NCBI GenBank assembly: GCA_043720875.1
Contig: JAYSRU010000004.1
Location: 1-6,937 of the forward strand
Source of the DNA: JAYSRU01 sp043720875
GTDB taxonomy: Bacteria > Bacteroidota > Bacteroidia > Flavobacteriales_D > Crocinitomicaceae
Direction of reading: 5' to 3'
Length of the DNA stretch: 6,937 bases
Of this stretch, positions 5,961-6,937 are shown one piece after another (the stretch's first letter is position 1; each line of letters begins with the position of its first letter). The translations under genes were made by a program, and so were the position numbers. Under the pieces are notes generated by a model. It did not search any database. It was not told the origin of the DNA and saw nothing but the letters and a program-made list of their open reading frames with translations.

Positions 5961-6937
5961 TTAAAATTCTACTTTATAACTCAAATTTGGAATCAAGCCT
6001 AATTGTGTTTTTAAAATTGTTTTTCCTTGAAACTTATCAAAAGCCGTAGCCCAAGCGTTCTCTTTGCTTATCACATTTTGGATATCTAATTGAACCGTTG
6101 AACTCCATTTTTTCTTATTGCTTTTTAGATAAATATTGAAATCCGCTCTGACATAATCAGCTACTTTTTTAGTGTTTTGGAATACATTTTCATTCTGATA
6201 AATATCATAAAAACCACCCCTCAGTATTCCACGCAAACTTGCGCCTAAAAACCTATTTTGGTTTTTACCCAAAGCCCATTCTCTACCTAAAAGGGCATTG
6301 GTGACGTATTGATTGTTGAAAAGCATGTCTCTTTCAGAACCGTCTTTTATGCGTTTTGTGTCAAAAATAGTCGCATTTGCCAACCAAAAATAGCCTTTTT
6401 TGAAAGATTGCGATAACGAAATCGAGCCGCCTACCGTTCTTACGCTTCCCGTTGCAGCACCCAAAGATTGCGGATTGGATGTTTCTAAAATGGTTATAGA
6501 AGAATTAGGCGTAGATATACTGTTTTCATAAACATTGTCATAAAACTGCGCAAAACCCTCGGCTCTAAAAGTTATATCTTTTAATATTTTTCTTTCGTAA
6601 GCCAGATTTAAGTTGTGCGATTTTACAAAATCTTTGTTTTTATAAATGTAAATATTGCTGATTTGATAAAAATAAATCTCTGGCGAAATCAATTGGCTTT
6701 GTCGGCTGTAAGACAGTTGCAAATACTGATTTTGTCTCACATTAAACCGTAAACTGCCTTGTGGTTCAAAGGAAAATTTATTCAAAAAATCGAAATAAAC
6801 ACCTCTTGCACCTATTTGATATTGCCACTCCTCTCCTGCCCTACCCGACAACTCGGCAAAAGGAATATACCAATTGCCACTGCCTTTGCCGCCTTCAATG
6901 AGTTCATTTACACCTTGTTTATTTGTATCAAAACTGG
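5961..6937 (-). CDS. TonB-dependent receptor, C-terminal 324 residues of the beta-barrel (5' end outside window)
   Basis: The frame is open from the right edge of the window to the TAA at 5963-5961, giving 324 residues with the first codon at 6935-6933. No true start is present: the TTG at 6851 is an ordinary Leu codon inside the frame. The sequence has alternating aromatic and polar strands of an outer-membrane barrel and matches, from memory, Bacteroidota TonB-dependent receptors with an N-terminal carboxypeptidase-regulatory domain (usually about 750-950 residues). Recognisable pieces are FEPQGSLRF, LSYSRQSQLISPEIYF, KSHNLNLAYERKI, the strand pair KGYFWLANATIFDTKR, NNQYVTNALLGREWALGK, LDIQNVISKENAW near the end, and the terminal LGLIPNLSYKVEF with its C-terminal Phe. 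It is clearly not a SusC-type receptor: its C terminus lacks the SusC-style ending and no susD gene follows it. The ligand is unknown, because the plug and regulatory domain lie beyond 6937. Confidence 0.9.
   Translation of the reverse strand, partial: SFDTNKQGVNELIEGGKGSGNWYIPFAELSGRAGEEWQYQIGARGVYFDFLNKFSFEPQGSLRFNVRQNQYLQLSYSRQSQLISPEIYFYQISNIYIYKNKDFVKSHNLNLAYERKILKDITFRAEGFAQFYDNVYENSISTPNSSITILETSNPQSLGAATGSVRTVGGSISLSQSFKKGYFWLANATIFDTKRIKDGSERDMLFNNQYVTNALLGREWALGKNQNRFLGASLRGILRGGFYDIYQNENVFQNTKKVADYVRADFNIYLKSNKKKWSSTVQLDIQNVISKENAWATAFDKFQGKTILKTQLGLIPNLSYKVEF

Noticed and set aside
6849..6851. TTG codon as the start of the receptor gene
   Set aside because: The same frame is open upstream to the window edge with barrel-like sequence (GNWYIPFAEL), so this is an internal Leu codon of a truncated gene.

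Overview
The window looks like chromosomal DNA from a Bacteroidota bacterium, most likely of the Cytophagales/Sphingobacteriales type. The evidence is a canonical SusC/SusD outer-membrane pair, a second TonB-dependent receptor of the peptidase-regulatory-domain type, A/T-rich translation starts without clear Shine-Dalgarno sequences, and an A+T-rich base composition. The genus cannot be named from this stretch alone.

Layout. Positions 1-4265 (minus strand) hold a two-gene nutrient-uptake operon: a complete SusC/RagA-type TonB-dependent transporter (1005-4265), followed 35 bases later by the first 323 codons of its SusD-like surface lipoprotein (969 down to the window edge). A 404-base, very A+T-rich divergent intergenic region (4266-4669) separates this operon from a plus-strand short-chain dehydrogenase/reductase (SDR)-like gene (4670-5455). 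That protein keeps the SDR fold signature but appears to lack the usual catalytic Tyr and Lys. It converges on a small minus-strand four-helix membrane protein of the TMEM220 family (5503-5865). A hairpin made of 7-base-periodic repeats lies between the two and includes the stop codon of the membrane protein. Upstream of the membrane protein, beyond a second repeat-rich inverted repeat (5880-5955), is the C-terminal 324 codons of a TonB-dependent receptor beta-barrel (5961 to the right edge).

How the parts work together. SusC and SusD should form one outer-membrane complex that binds and imports an oligosaccharide or other polymer fragment, powered by TonB/ExbBD. The substrate cannot be read from the visible part, because no glycoside hydrolase, sulfatase, protease or regulator lies inside the window. 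The SDR-like gene, the TMEM220 protein and the second receptor have no evident functional link to SusCD or to one another. I see no RNA gene, CRISPR array, transposase or phage gene. The gene content is mostly ordinary for this phylum. The most unusual signals are the catalytic-residue substitutions in the SDR-like protein and the two structured intergenic repeats.
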